The notes beneath the pieces were generated by a model. The model was not told the DNA's origin. It worked only from the letters and a program-made list of their open reading frames with translations, and made no database searches. Position numbers and translations under genes: made by a program. Below are positions 47,040 to 59,366 of a stretch of 64,000 nucleotides of DNA, piece after piece. The stretch spans positions 31,752,145-31,816,144 of the forward strand of contig OW028574.1 in assembly GCA_932294295.1 (NCBI GenBank), in the 5' to 3' direction. This DNA is from Alitta virens (taxonomy: Eukaryota > Annelida > Polychaeta > Phyllodocida > Nereididae). How positions within the stretch are numbered: position 1 is the stretch's first letter; each line of letters begins with the position of its first letter.

Positions 47040-48640
47040 GTATTATCATTATTCTTCCCAAAATAATCTTTCCGTAGTAGTCCGGGATGTCCTGGTGACA
47101 TTTACCAGCTTTGAGTGAAATTATAACATGCTATATAGTAAACAACCCCAAAACGCCTACAACAAATGTTGAATTTGACCTTAATGGTAATTTTGAAGGT
47201 CACTTGGCAATCAAAATCGTGGAAATGTATTAAAATTCAAACTAACTCAAATATTTATGCCTAAGCACTGAAATTTTGATCTGAATTGTATGTGTATTAT
47301 TTGGAAACCCAATCACTTCGGGCACTACTTCATTTGGCAATTTTAAAAAAACTCTTAATTATAGAGAAAGAAACCGAATATATAAAAAAAATTAGGAAAA
47401 TGTATATTTTCATATTCATTCACCCTAACCAAATGCTAAACACCACCCCGTTCTCGGTTCAGAGGGTACCAGCCAATGGTGTCACCGGGGTATATAATGT
47501 AATACCCCAAGTTTTAAGGCTAGATATTCAAATAATGCTACCTAGAAACTTATGATTTGATACCAGCCATTGGGAATAAGCCAATGTTCTACGGTCTGAA
47601 AGGATTGTGGGTAGCAGGAAGTAGGGCGAGGAATATACACTAAATGGAGCCACATGTGTTAAGGGTCGAACCAATGGTCGAACAAACCATTGGCTGGGTC
47701 CTGCCTAAGCAATAAACGCTAGAAGCATTGGCCAGCAAAAACCAACCATTGCATTGCAGCTCCACCTGTGTGCATAATTGGAACTATTGTTTTCTGATAG
47801 AAAACTGACCTTCCTATCTTTAAATGAATATATTATTTCCAAAACATTTTTGGGACAGTTGATATGCAGTTCAGAAATATTACACTGAATCTACAAATAT
47901 ATACATAGATTTTTTTTTTTTTGCATATTTGATAATATTCAGTATGAATACGTTGACCCCTTTTCAAGATCATAGGTCATTTTTATCTCTAATTTAGCAA
48001 ATTCAAATTGCAATAACTCTGTATCAAGAAGAGATACAGACTTGTGTTTCACTTACGTCACCAAATTGACGTCCTATTGAGGTCAAAGCAGTCAACAAAC
48101 AAGGGGTCAAAATATTGTGTAACATTTGGGTAGTGTTAAATTAAAGTTCAAGGTAAAATGTGAATAAGTTGCATTTTAGACCGGCTTTATGGCTGGTTTC
48201 CGCTAAAAATGTAAAGCTGAGTGACGTTGAGTGATGTTGTGGCATCAACATATCATTTGTGGGGTAATTAACTATAACTCATGACTTAATTATCGGATAT
48301 TCACCCAATTTGGGAACACTATATAGTCTTACCACCCAGGAAAGGTACTGAAGTGAGTCTTACAGACTCACTGCAAATACTTTGGATGACTTTGATGTAA
48401 CAGTTAAGGTCACTGAATGACCTTGACTGTTACATCAAAGTCACATACCTGCGATTTTGTTGCATATATGAATATATCTTGTGAAAAACTTGACATGAAA
48501 TTACTCCATGCAATTTCACATTACATAACAAAGTAACTGAAGACTTCAATTAGGTGAATACCTATAACTGTTACAGTTGACTCATTTTATTTTATAATCT
48601 TATCATTCCTTATCTGATCTTTACTTTTCTAATGGTTTTT
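47040..48640. other. Intron-like stretch of the DDE element
   Basis: AT-rich; contains the hairpin at 48388-48442. No exon recognised. Confidence 0.45.
48388..48442. repeat. 25-bp stem inverted repeat (hairpin)
   Basis: GACTTTGATGTAACAG-TTAAGGTCA, a 5-nt loop CTGAA, then the reverse complement with one mismatch. It could be a cruciform, or the remains of a foldback element. Confidence 0.85.
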
Positions 48641-49574
48641 GCAGGTGGGGCATAGTGATACATGCTGGCATCGATGGATACTCGCGTCTAATAACCTTCT
48701 GCAGAGCATCTGATAATAATTTCGCCAATACTGTCGGGATGCTTTTCGTTAATGCTGTACAAGAACTAGGTATGCCAAGTTGGATCAGAACTGACAGAGG
48801 AGGAGAGAACGTAATAGCCGGCACAATCATGGAGGTTGTCAGAGGAGCAGGGAGAGGCAGCTGGTTGCAAGGTCCATCAGTGCACAATCAAAGGATAGAA
48901 CATTTGTGGCGGGATTTGAGGCCTTTCTGCACCAATTTCTATATTAACATGTTCTATGAGCTAGAAGATTTAGGTACATTGTCTACTGATAACATTGTTC
49001 AATTGTTTGCATTACATTATGTGTTTTGACCACGTTTGAACTCAGCCATAGCACAATTTCGATTGGCTTATAATAATCATAGGCTAAGGACAACGGGCAG
49101 TATGACTCCTATGATGATTTACTCCCAAGGCATAATAGACAGGGCCAGGTCAAATTATTTACAGGTTCATGAAGTTCTGGATAACACACCTGCTGATGTT
49201 AATTTGGAAGCATTTGGTTTGGAAGATGGACAAGTTGTAGATAGAGGTGATAATGAAACTGTAAATGTTCATCGCCCATTTCTAGGTCTAAATGGGGGTG
49301 AATATGTCAGGTTGTTGGAAATTATACAACAACATGTTCCTGATGTAACACTTCAATGTGATGACAATGGCATTCGGTTTTATACCATTATTAGTATTGT
49401 TGTAAATGATTTCCTGAACAATAGAAATACTTAATATAGTTAGATAAGTTCATCAAACTCATGTTGGAAAGTCTTGTTTTTGGTTGTCTGTTGTTAGCAT
49501 GGATCACTATGAAGTGAAGACGAGTAAAGTACAGACATTAACAACTCACTCATTTTATAGGTGTGCAGCATGCT

Positions 49575-51062
49575 TTTATATGTTGACACTTACACTTGCT
49601 AGTTGACCTTACATTTGGGTAATATGAGATACATTTGCAGGAAGACTACACATCCACATGTTAAAAGTACTGATTCTACCCTATACGCTTGGTCGTTGTG
49701 TTGGCACTTTTGCGTGCAAGTTGACCTGACATCTGGGTGTTGAAAGACTCTTTCCTAAACTTAACTATACATCCGGGTTTCCACACTATTAGTTGTGTTC
49801 TTTTGGTTTGCTTGTTGTGTTGGCACTTTTGCGTGCAAGTTGACCTGACATCTGGGTGTTGAAAGACACTTTTGCGTGCAAAGTCAGCTATACATCTGGG
49901 TGTCAACACTATTTATTGGATTCTTTAGGTTAGCTCGTTGTGTGGGCACTTTTGCGTGCAAGTTGACCTGACATCTGGGTGCTGAAAGACACATTTGCGT
50001 GCAAAGTTAACTATACATCTGGGTGTCCACACTATTAGTTGTGTTCTTTTGGTTTGCTCGTTGTGTTGGCACTTTTGCGTGCAAGTTGACCTGACATCTG
50101 GGTGTTGAAAGACACTTTTGCGTGCAAAGTCAGCTATACATCTGGGTGTCAACACTATTTATTGGGTTCTTTAGGTTAGCTCTCGTTATGTGGGCACTTT
50201 TGCGTGCAAGTTGACCTGACATCTGGGTGTTGAAAGACACTTTTGCGTGCAAAGTTAACTATACATCTGGGTGTCCACACTATTAGTTGTGTTCTTTTGG
50301 TTTGCTCGTTGTGTTGGCACTTTTGCGTGCAAGTTGACCTAACATCTGGGTGTTGAAAGACACTTTTGCGTGCAAAGTCAGCTATACATCTGGGTGTCAA
50401 CACTATTTATTGGGTTCTTTAGGTTAGCTCGTTATGTTGGCACTTTTGCGTGCAAGTTGACCTGACATCTGGGTGTTGAAAGACTTTTGCGTGCAAAGTT
50501 AACTATACATCTGGGTGTCCACACTATTAGTTGTGTTCTTTTGGTTTGCTCGTTGTGTTGGCACTTTTGCGTGCAAGTTGACCTGACATCTGGGTGTTGA
50601 AAGACACTTTTGCGTGCAAAGTCAGCTATACATCTGGGTGTCAACACTATTTATTGGGTTCTTTAGGTTTGCTCGTTGTGTGGGCACTTTTGCGTGCAAG
50701 TTGACCTGACATCTGGGTGTTGAAAGACACTTTTGCGTGTTCTTTTGGTTTGCTAGTTGTGTTGGCACTTTTGCGTGCAAGTTGACCTGACATCTGGGTG
50801 TTGAAAGACACTTTTGCGTGCAAAGTCAGCTATACATCTGGGTGTCAACACTATTTATTGGGTTCTTTAGGTGAGCTCGTTGTGTGGGCACTTTTGCGTG
50901 CAAGTTGACCTGACATCTGGGTGTTGAAAGACACTTTTGCGTGCAAAGTTAACTATACATCTGGATGTCCACACTATTAGTTGTGTTCTTTTGGTTAGCT
51001 CGTTGTGTTGGCACTTTTGCAAGTTGACCTGACATCTGGGTTCAACTATACATCTGGGTTGT
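49575..51062. repeat. Satellite 1: dimeric tandem repeat, about 246 bp (2 x about 123 bp)
   Basis: Two alternating monomers share CACTTTTGCGTGCAAGTTGACCTGACATCTGGGTG but differ in their second halves: TAACTATACATCTGGGTGTCC...TTAGTTGTGTTC versus CAGCTATACATCTGGGTGTCA...TTTATTGGGTTC. The dimer recurs at about 49787, 50031, 50279 and 50525, then in shortened form, with degenerate edges at 49575-49690 and after 51000. Minus-strand open frames of 70-79 codons span units, but unit lengths are not multiples of three, so coding is unlikely. Confidence 0.95.
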
Positions 51063-52074
51063 TGATAAAATTGATTTTGTCAGTTAAAAGAATCAAAAAA
51101 GATAGTCACTGTATGGGTCATTGTGTTTGTTGTTGGCCAGTTGGCTGGTTGGTAAATTTATCATTAAATGTAACATTGTTTGAGTTAAAAAAAGAATTCA
51201 TAATTCTATTAAGGCATTGTCTGGGGTGGACACTTTAGTAAATTATTAAAGTATAACCAATCAAAATGACTACAGCATGTCATTAAAGAAAAAAAGAGGC
51301 ATATTTAGTATAAGCTTCCTAGAAAAAAAGGCTCTTTTACAGATCTGTTAAAAGTAATGCAAACAGTTTACAACATTGTCAGTTACCAATTTATAAACAA
51401 AGGGCTCTTTAGTAATACGATGGCATCATCTGCTGATACATTTTTTCCATCATGCCACTAGAATGTAAAGGTTTGGTCTATCAGTAAGATATGTAAGATT
51501 GCTCAGTAATTAGGCCAATCATGAATGTATGGTGTTTGAGGAATAATATGGAAAGTTATCGAATATGTAACACTCAGGGTTAGTCTGTAATAAGACAAAT
51601 TCCATGTAAGAAGTTAAGAATAGTCAGAGATAGCATGGAAAGTATTTTGATAGGTCAGTAATTAAACCAGTTCAATACTGGAACCTTTTGTTTATAAATT
51701 TATAGTAAGTAGCGATAATTATAACATATAATTTATTTTCAAATTTGGTGTAGGGTCGCTAAATATAAACAATTCCATTAGAACACACTTGCAGTGATAA
51801 CATGGACTATGTTTGATATGAATGTAAGGGGTTGGTGTGTAATAACACTAGTACAATATTACAAGAGATAATTTGTAAGCGTTAACATGATAAAAAATAT
51901 AGGTTGTCTGTGACAAAATTTATTATTTTTTAATGTGTGATGTTCAGGAATGAGTCAGCTTAAAAGAATGTAGTTCCTTTGTGACAAGATCATTACTGAC
52001 ACTTTGATATGTAATATAAATGATAGCTCACTAATGAGACAATTTCTGTATTTTGAACGTGCAATGTATGAGCG
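51063..52074. repeat. Degenerate flank of satellite 2
   Basis: Scattered GTCAGTAATTAG, AATTCCAT and GAGTGATA-type strings (from about 51480) resemble the 59-bp unit downstream but are strongly diverged. No gene seen. Confidence 0.5.
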
Positions 52075-54110
52075 ATAACTGGTTCGCTACTTTGGTATTT
52101 GGAACACAATTTTCGAGTGATATAAAGGATAAGTCAGTAATAAGAATAATTCCATATTTGGAACATAATTTTTTGAGTAATATAAAGGATATGTAACTAA
52201 TAATACCAATTCAATATTTTTTTATATAGTTTTGGAGTGATAACATGTTCACTATTTTGATAGGTAATATAAAGCATAGATCAGTGGTAAAACCGATTCC
52301 ATATTTGAACATAGTTTTTGAGTGATATAAAAGATAGGTCAGTAATAATACCAATTCCATATTTGGAACATAGTTTTTGAGTGATATAAAGGATAGGTCA
52401 GTAATAAGACCCATTCCATATTTGGAACATAGTTTTTGAGTGATATAAAGGATAGGTCAGTAATAAGACCCATTCCATATTTGGAACATAGTTTTTGAGT
52501 GATATAAAGGATAGGTCAGTAATAAGACCCATTCCATATTTGGAACATAGTTTTTGAGTGATATAAAGGATAGGTCAGTAATAAGACCCATTCCATATTT
52601 GGAACATAGTTTTTGAGTGATATAAAGGATAGGTCAGTAATAAGACCAATTCCATATTTGGAACATAGTTTTTGAGTGATATAAAGGATAAGTCAGTAAT
52701 AAGACCAATTCCATATTTCGAACATAGTTTTTGAGTGATATAAAGGATAGGTCAGTAATAATACCAATTCCATATTTGGAACATAGTTTTTGAGTGATAT
52801 AAAGGATAAGTCAGTAATAAGACCAATTCCATATTTGGAACATAGTTTTTGAGTGATATAAAGGATAAGTCAGTAATAAGATCCATTCCATATTTGGAAC
52901 ATAGTTTTTGAGTGATATAAAGGATAGGTCAGTAATAAGACCCATTCCATATTTGGAACATAGTTTTTGAGTGACATAAAGGATAGGTCAGTAATCAGAC
53001 CAATTCCATATTTGGAACATAGTTTTTGAGTGATATAAAGGATAAGTCAGTAATAAGACCAATTCCATATTTCGAACATAGTTTTTGAGTGATATAAAGG
53101 ATAGGTCAGTAATAATACCAATTCCATATTTGGAACATAGTTTTTGAGTGATATAAAGGATAAGTCAGTAATAAGACCAATTCCATATTTGGAACATAGT
53201 TTTTGAGTGATATAAAGGATAAGTCAGTTATAATACCAATTCCATATTTGGAACATAGTTTTTGAGTGATATAAAGGATAGGTCAGTAATAAGACCCATT
53301 CCATATTTGGAACATAGTTTTTGAGTGACATAAAGGATAGGTCAGTAATCAGACCAATTCCATATTTGGAACATAGTTTTTGAGTGATATAAAGGATAAG
53401 TCAGTAATAAGACCAATTCCATATTTCGAACATAGTTTTTGAGTGATATAAAGGATAGGTCAGTAATAATACCAATTCCATATTTGGAACATAGTTTTTG
53501 AGTGATATAAAGGATAAGTCAGTAATAAGACCAATTCCATATTTGGAACATAGTTTTTGAGTGATATAAAGGATAAGTCAGTTATAATACCAATTCCATA
53601 TTTGGAACATAGTTTTTGAGTGATATAAAGGATAGTTCAGTAATTAGACCCATTCCATATTTTTTTTTATACAATTTTTGAGTGATAACATGTTCTCTAT
53701 TTTAATATGTAATATAAAGGATAGGTCAGTTGTAAGACCAATTCCATATTTGGAACATAGTTTTTGAGTGATATAAAGGATAGGTCAGTAAATAAGATTG
53801 ATTCCATATTTGGAACATAGTTTTTGAGTGATATAAAGGATAGGTCAGTAATCAGACCCATTCCATATTTTTTTTATACAATTTTTGAGTGATAACAGGT
53901 TCTCTATTTTAATATTAATATAAAGGATAAGTCAGTTGTAAGACCAATTCCATATTTGGAACATAATTTTTGAGTGATATAGAGGATAGGTCAGTAATCA
54001 GACCCATTGCATATTCCTTTTATATAGTTTTTAAGTGATAACATGTTTTCTATTTTCATATGTAATTTAAAGATACGTCAGTAATAAGACATATTCCTTA
54101 TTTTTGAAAA
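52075..54110. repeat. Satellite 2: 59-bp tandem repeat with 6-mer higher-order pattern
   Basis: The unit runs TTTTTGAGTGATATAAAGGA, then TAGGTCAGTAATAAGACC(C/A)ATTCCATATTTGGAACATAG. The core, about 52270-53660, is highly uniform, and successive copies shift by exactly 59 bp. Variants such as ATTTCGAACATAG and GTTATAATACC recur every 354 bp (6 units): the block starting GACATAAAGG at 52974 repeats at 53328. The flanks to 52075 and 54110 are diverged and carry insertions. Confidence 0.95.
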
Positions 54111-56479
54111 TCAAGTTTTCTGGGAGTGTACTTCTGCCTGGAAAGGTCAAAAGGTGATGGGCAAACTATTAGAAGAGATTCGGCAAAGTTTTTTTTAGAG
54201 AAGCTAAATTTCATTACGAGATTCACTTTGCCATTTATGTTAACTTATGAATTTCTATATGATGATGACCTATGCTTTTATTAAGTATTTTTATGTTGTA
54301 TATGAATCCCGTTTGTTTTTTTGTGCTACTTAATTAGAAATCTAGTTCCCAGGTCAATTTGGATCTCCGTTCTCTTAGATATAGAAACTTATATCTTTTG
54401 TGTTCATTACATTTCCTGAAGTAATTTCTAAAACCTTGTGGTCTTAAAATTTGTGATTAGCTATTTTGTATGGTGTAACATAATCTTTTCACTAGCAAAT
54501 TTGCATACATGTTTTGCACTCTCACAAAGATTTAATTATATATAACTTGGGCTCGAGCTGGAATTGAACCCGGGGCCTTGTTGAGTTACAGGTCAGGTTT
54601 GAGCTGTTTATGTAGCAAGTTCATGAGATCTGAAAGGTGGCTGGCCCTGCCTGCCTGTGCTATGCACAACGATATTCAAAAAGTCATTGTGCCGCACAGT
54701 ATTAGAATGTTCAATCATGTTTATAGTTAGTCAGATTAGTTGCTATTGCGATTGTGTATCTCAATATTATCTCTGTGCCATTGTATTTCATAATCTGTGC
54801 TGTATCATAAATATGTGCTTTTTCTTTGGTTTTGCTTTTTTTTTTGTATGCATGTGTGTGTATGTTATTATTGTACCTTGGATCTCCTCAAATAATTTCA
54901 ATTTGTACTAAAGTATATGACAATAAAGATTATCTTAAGTTACACTACTGTGATGTTATTAGATATGCATTGTGAATGAACTAATTGCCTCTGAGACTAA
55001 TTATCTCGGACATTATACTAGTTATTAAGGATTTCAAAAGGAAATATCATTCCTTCATGTGTCAGTTATAGTCAGTTAGTTCTAAGGTCAAGTATTCTCT
55101 TTAAGAATCATTGTACAAGTCTATATGGCTCTAATCTGTGTGAGTGAAATGACCAACAACAACTTGGCAGAATTATTTAGAATAAGGCCATACGTGGGAG
55201 GTATAAACTGCCTAATATGGCCCATTACAGATTTTTACCTTAATATCAAATATTGTACCTGTAAAGCTAGCAATGCACATAATATTTTGGAAGTTTTTTT
55301 GTAAGTAACAAAGTTTGACAGGAATGGATAATAATTTACTATTTTTGTTTATTACACTTTTGTTTGTTACACTTATGGAATTCCTATCCAGAACATACAT
55401 GACATATATTTAATACTGATGACAATCTATGTTTGCAAAACTTAGAAGACTCATTTGCTGACTGTGATCTTACAACTTGTGTGAGAACTTCTTGAAATTA
55501 GTGATAATGCTATTCTTAATACTTACCTGTTAAGTAAACAGGAGATTCAGGAAATCGTACTCAATTTTACCACAACAATTTTGTTGTTATATCCCTCGTT
55601 TTCATGTGTTATAGTTTTCTTTTGATTGTTGTCTGTTTTATAAAATTGTACATTTATTTTTGTATAAATAAAGATTAATATTAGTGTAATACTTGCTCAC
55701 TAAGAGATAGCTAAATTGTCAGTGTTGTAAGACTGCAATTTTTGGTGAACATAAATGAACTCTCATTACTATGTTTAACTCAACTTAATTGTATTGTCAG
55801 TGTGTTGTTCATCAGTCATAACATAATAATCATAAAATGTGCATGTAAAGGTTAATGTTGATGCTGAATGGTTATGTGTAGTGTATATTTTACTAAGAAG
55901 ATTGGAATGTTAGGGAATTACTCAATGAAGTGTGTTGTATGTTTTGAAAGTTTGAATAACGTTATAAAAAAAATAAAATTTTAACTGGACATTTCGTGAT
56001 TTATTTCATTTATCTGGTTGATTCTAGCTGCCAGTATAGACATGTGCATGCTTGACTCAATCAAGTACGTACTTTTGATAGCCAATGTCTCATTAAATCT
56101 GTCTTAAGACTTACTGCAATTATATGTAGTCGTCTTAACCATACAACTATACTATTGGGCAAATTATTACCTTGATTAAGAAAATTTCAGGAATAATTTT
56201 AGAGTTATCCATTTGACCATCTGTCATAAATTTCTGCTAAGGTGTATCCTATGTGAATTATTACAAAAAATTACAATGAGACATTCAGGCAATTAAAATG
56301 TTGTCAGTGTAGCAGTACAGTCAATGCATGGTCTGCTCATGCAATATGTAAAAGTCTACTAGTGCAATATGTAAAATGATCATGCAATGAGTGATAAGCA
56401 AACACTCATCTCCCTTTGATCTAGCCATAATATATAACAACGCATATTTTAGTGTGATTAAGCTTGAACTGAATCCATT
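54111..56479. other. Intergenic, no gene recognised
   Basis: AT-rich. A B-box-like GGGTTCAATTCCAGC occurs on the minus strand at about 54555-54570, in a poor tRNA-like context. Several AATAAA hexamers (about 54922 and 55668) occur without any recognisable exon upstream. Confidence 0.55.
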
Positions 56480-56770
56480 TGTCAAAAACCCATACGGTCG
56501 TCATAATATATATAATAAATAAATACGACCGTCATTTTTTAAAATAAAAACGCCCGTTTACGTCCGTTGATTAATAGCATACGCCTGTTATAAAATAGGA
56601 CAGCCAAGAAAAAAAAAACGGGTTTTGGCATGGATATAAAGCCATAGATGTCCGTTGACTGCTCGGCAAACGTCAGTGGACCGCTCGTCACCGACAGGTA
56701 AATTATTTTGCCAATCATCTGTGAGGCATCCGTGAGGCACTCGTAGATCGCTCATGCAAATAAATTTTCT
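56480..56770. mobile_element. MITE family 3 fragment
   Basis: Carries the GATGTCCGTTGACTGCTCGG, ACCGCTCGTC and GTGAGGCATCCGTGAGGCAC motifs seen in the right part of the 9698-10447 element and at 37960-38110. Confidence 0.5.
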
Positions 56771-59366
56771 CAGATACACATGAGCTGAATAACTTGCACT
56801 TTTAAGCTTAATTAAGACAAATATAACAGTGTTGTACATGGTAAGCTGTGTCATATGAATTGATGAAAGACCTCTTTATATATTTCTTAAAGCCATATGA
56901 ATTTTATTAGTTATAATCGTAGGTGTATTATTATAAGTGTTTGGAATTCTATAATGAAGACCAGTTTTCATAAAGGCGTGTTTAATACGCGGCAACTGAT
57001 ATCTATTAGAATGTTGTGTGTTATGTCTGAGAATTTTTTAAACATATGGTTACCGAAATAATAAGGTAAAAATCCTGTAAATAACACATATGAAGGTAAA
57101 CAATTTTACTCTGTGCTATCTGTGGGTCTTCTATTCTTTATATGTGTGCCAATAAAGGCGAATGTATCCAATCAGTCATACGAGTTTGCTGATTAAACAT
57201 TGATAATCATCCTTTTGAGATAAGAAAGAAATCCATGCAAATTGTGTGTGCTCTGTATAACATCTGTTGCACCAATTTTAGACTGGGATGTTTGTGTTTA
57301 ACTTGGAGGGACAAATCTCCCCTAGTTTCATATCTGTGAAAATCAGTATGGGTGGATCAGGGTATATGAGGGCAAGATCGATGAACCACCTAACTTCTTT
57401 TACATGTAAAAGTTATTTAAAATATATAATTTGTACTCGTGTTCTATCTTAGGAACAGCGCAGGCAGCGTAAACTAAACAGATTGCGTGAGATATTAGGC
57501 TAATATGACCCAATTTTCACAATTCAATTTTGATATAAGTGCCTGGATAATGATTGACAAGTAAATAACAGGAATATGCAAAAATTACAACAGTTTAACA
57601 AATTTATCAGTTGGGACATGACATAAGTTTCATTTTGGCCTGTTTCATCTTGCCCTGGGAGACATTGTTGTAAATGTGGCTCAGTGATATTCATATGGAT
57701 TTGTGACAAGGACACAGGAAAGTGCCCTTCAGAGATGCAACAGTAACATATGTAATTTTCCCTCTATGTTACCAATCTACACCCCTCGGCCTCATTTTAC
57801 ATTGACTCTTCGGGTGCGAATATCTCCATGTCTCACATGTAACCTCAGTATAATTGTATAGTCGACTTCTTTCTTTGTATTCAATAACTATGGTCAGTAA
57901 AACTACGAAATATGCAAAGAATGCCAAAAAGCATATCATTTCATCAACACAGTGAAGTAAATGCTTTTTATGTTTTTGTATCTCTCTTGACCTGCAAGGC
58001 TATGTTTTAAAAGCTATGACTCTGTGGGGTACAAAAATGCATGCTATTATTTCTGAATGATGCATTCTCTAAATCAAAGATCTAAACTTATACATTTGCT
58101 TGTTATTGCTTACATATTATATTGCATTTCTTCGTCCATACATTTTTTGTGTCTTCCTGTAAGGTAATAAATATGAATCAGTAAACAAAATAAGCTATCT
58201 ATAGTTTTTTTCCTCTTAAACGGTCTAATGAATATTTGGGCCAGTAGCACCATAACAAAATCTACAGTGTGTGAAATAGCAAGCCTAAAGGATCTTTTTT
58301 GTATTGCCCGAGCCATTTTAAGGAAATTTTAAATGTAGGTCTAATGAAAACCTGGATTAAAGTATTTTAGCTGCCCAGGGATTAAGATGGTGTAGTGATC
58401 TATTCGTTATTAAAATGAGTACGATTTAAATAATCTATTGGTTCTCAGTAATAAGTATTATACGGTCAATGAATTGCAATCCGCATCTATCACCTCAAAC
58501 TAATTTGGGTATGTATTGAATAAATTGACCTGGCCGGGACTTGGCAGCATGAGCAGCTAATTAATATGTTATGTAACTTATGTTGCACATTATTTATGAC
58601 ATTTCATATTGTATGTAAACCAAAGGGCCTTTATGCAAAACAGCTTAGGCTGATTGAGCTACCTTGATTTTTTTTTCTATTTTTTCTATTTAAATAGATA
58701 AGTTATAAAATGTTAAAAGATTTAAATTTAGGGTAAAATAACAGAATGATTATTTTATACACCTCATATCTGAGCAATCTTTTGCCCAATTGTTATTGTC
58801 AGGGGAGCCTATAATCCACGCAATAGGCCAAAGAACCTTTAAAGGTTCTATATAAAACTTTTTTTGCTTTTAGAGCGTGCCCAGTATTTTTCTGCAACTT
58901 TCGGTTCTTCGGATATAGAATCCCCTATAGCAACAAGCCTGATTTAATGATGTTGGGTAAAAGTACTTTGGTCACTGACAAACATATTTGAACAGTAACT
59001 TCATTATTCACAGAAGTTTCTATTTTAAAATGTTGCAATTTTTTACTTTCTCGGCTATGTGACCTTGAAAAGTAAGTCAAGGTCACTAACTAGATCGAAG
59101 TAGTCAGGGTATCACTAGGTACAATCCTGGTAATTTTCGTTCCCTAACTCCAAAAATAATACTGGCAATTGAAAAACAAAGGACTTCGCCATATTAATGT
59201 GATTTATTTTTAACAGCCTCAAATCCATAATTGCTTAAAACCCTCATATGAAGCCAAGATAAATATACATGGAGACCTTACAAGTAATTCGAATTGCTAT
59301 AGATGCAAAATGCAATGAAATAAAATCTGAAATGTGTTTCTAATGTCACCCAAAAATATTATTGTA
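56771..59366. other. Intergenic, no gene recognised
   Basis: AT-rich. A minus-strand AATAAA at 59208-59203 fits the 3' end of the galactosyltransferase gene. Otherwise I see no exon, RNA gene or clear repeat. Confidence 0.55.

Larger units (their letters stand above)
46298..49434 (+). pseudogene. Integrase-core (DDE) transposase gene of a eukaryotic DNA transposon, decayed
   Basis: Segments in order: a helix-turn-helix region (GVSVRTIW..., then in another frame HYTNMTDDDLDELVREI) at about 46302-46440; HLRVYKSLVRLDALATSQRW at 46465-46560 ending at a donor (CCCAG|GTAAAT); after an intron, LWHIDGNHKL at about 46948; after a long intron, HAGIDGYSRLITF from about 48641 to 49434. The DDE residues are visible in HIDGNHK, IRTDRGGEN and HNQRIEHLWRD. 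This arrangement is known from dispersed metazoan proteins with an integrase core domain. An in-frame TGA at 49027-49029 follows ALHYVF, with PRLNSAIAQF continuing after it, and a frameshift lies in the first segment, so the gene is dead. Confidence 0.7.

Noticed and set aside
49676..50647. Repeated minus-strand ORFs of 70-79 codons in satellite 1
   Set aside because: They restart in every dimer because the unit length is not a multiple of three, and there is no signal of a gene outside the array.
52075..54110. CRISPR-like array (59-bp direct repeats)
   Set aside because: Units are contiguous without unique spacers, and the genome is eukaryotic; it is a satellite.
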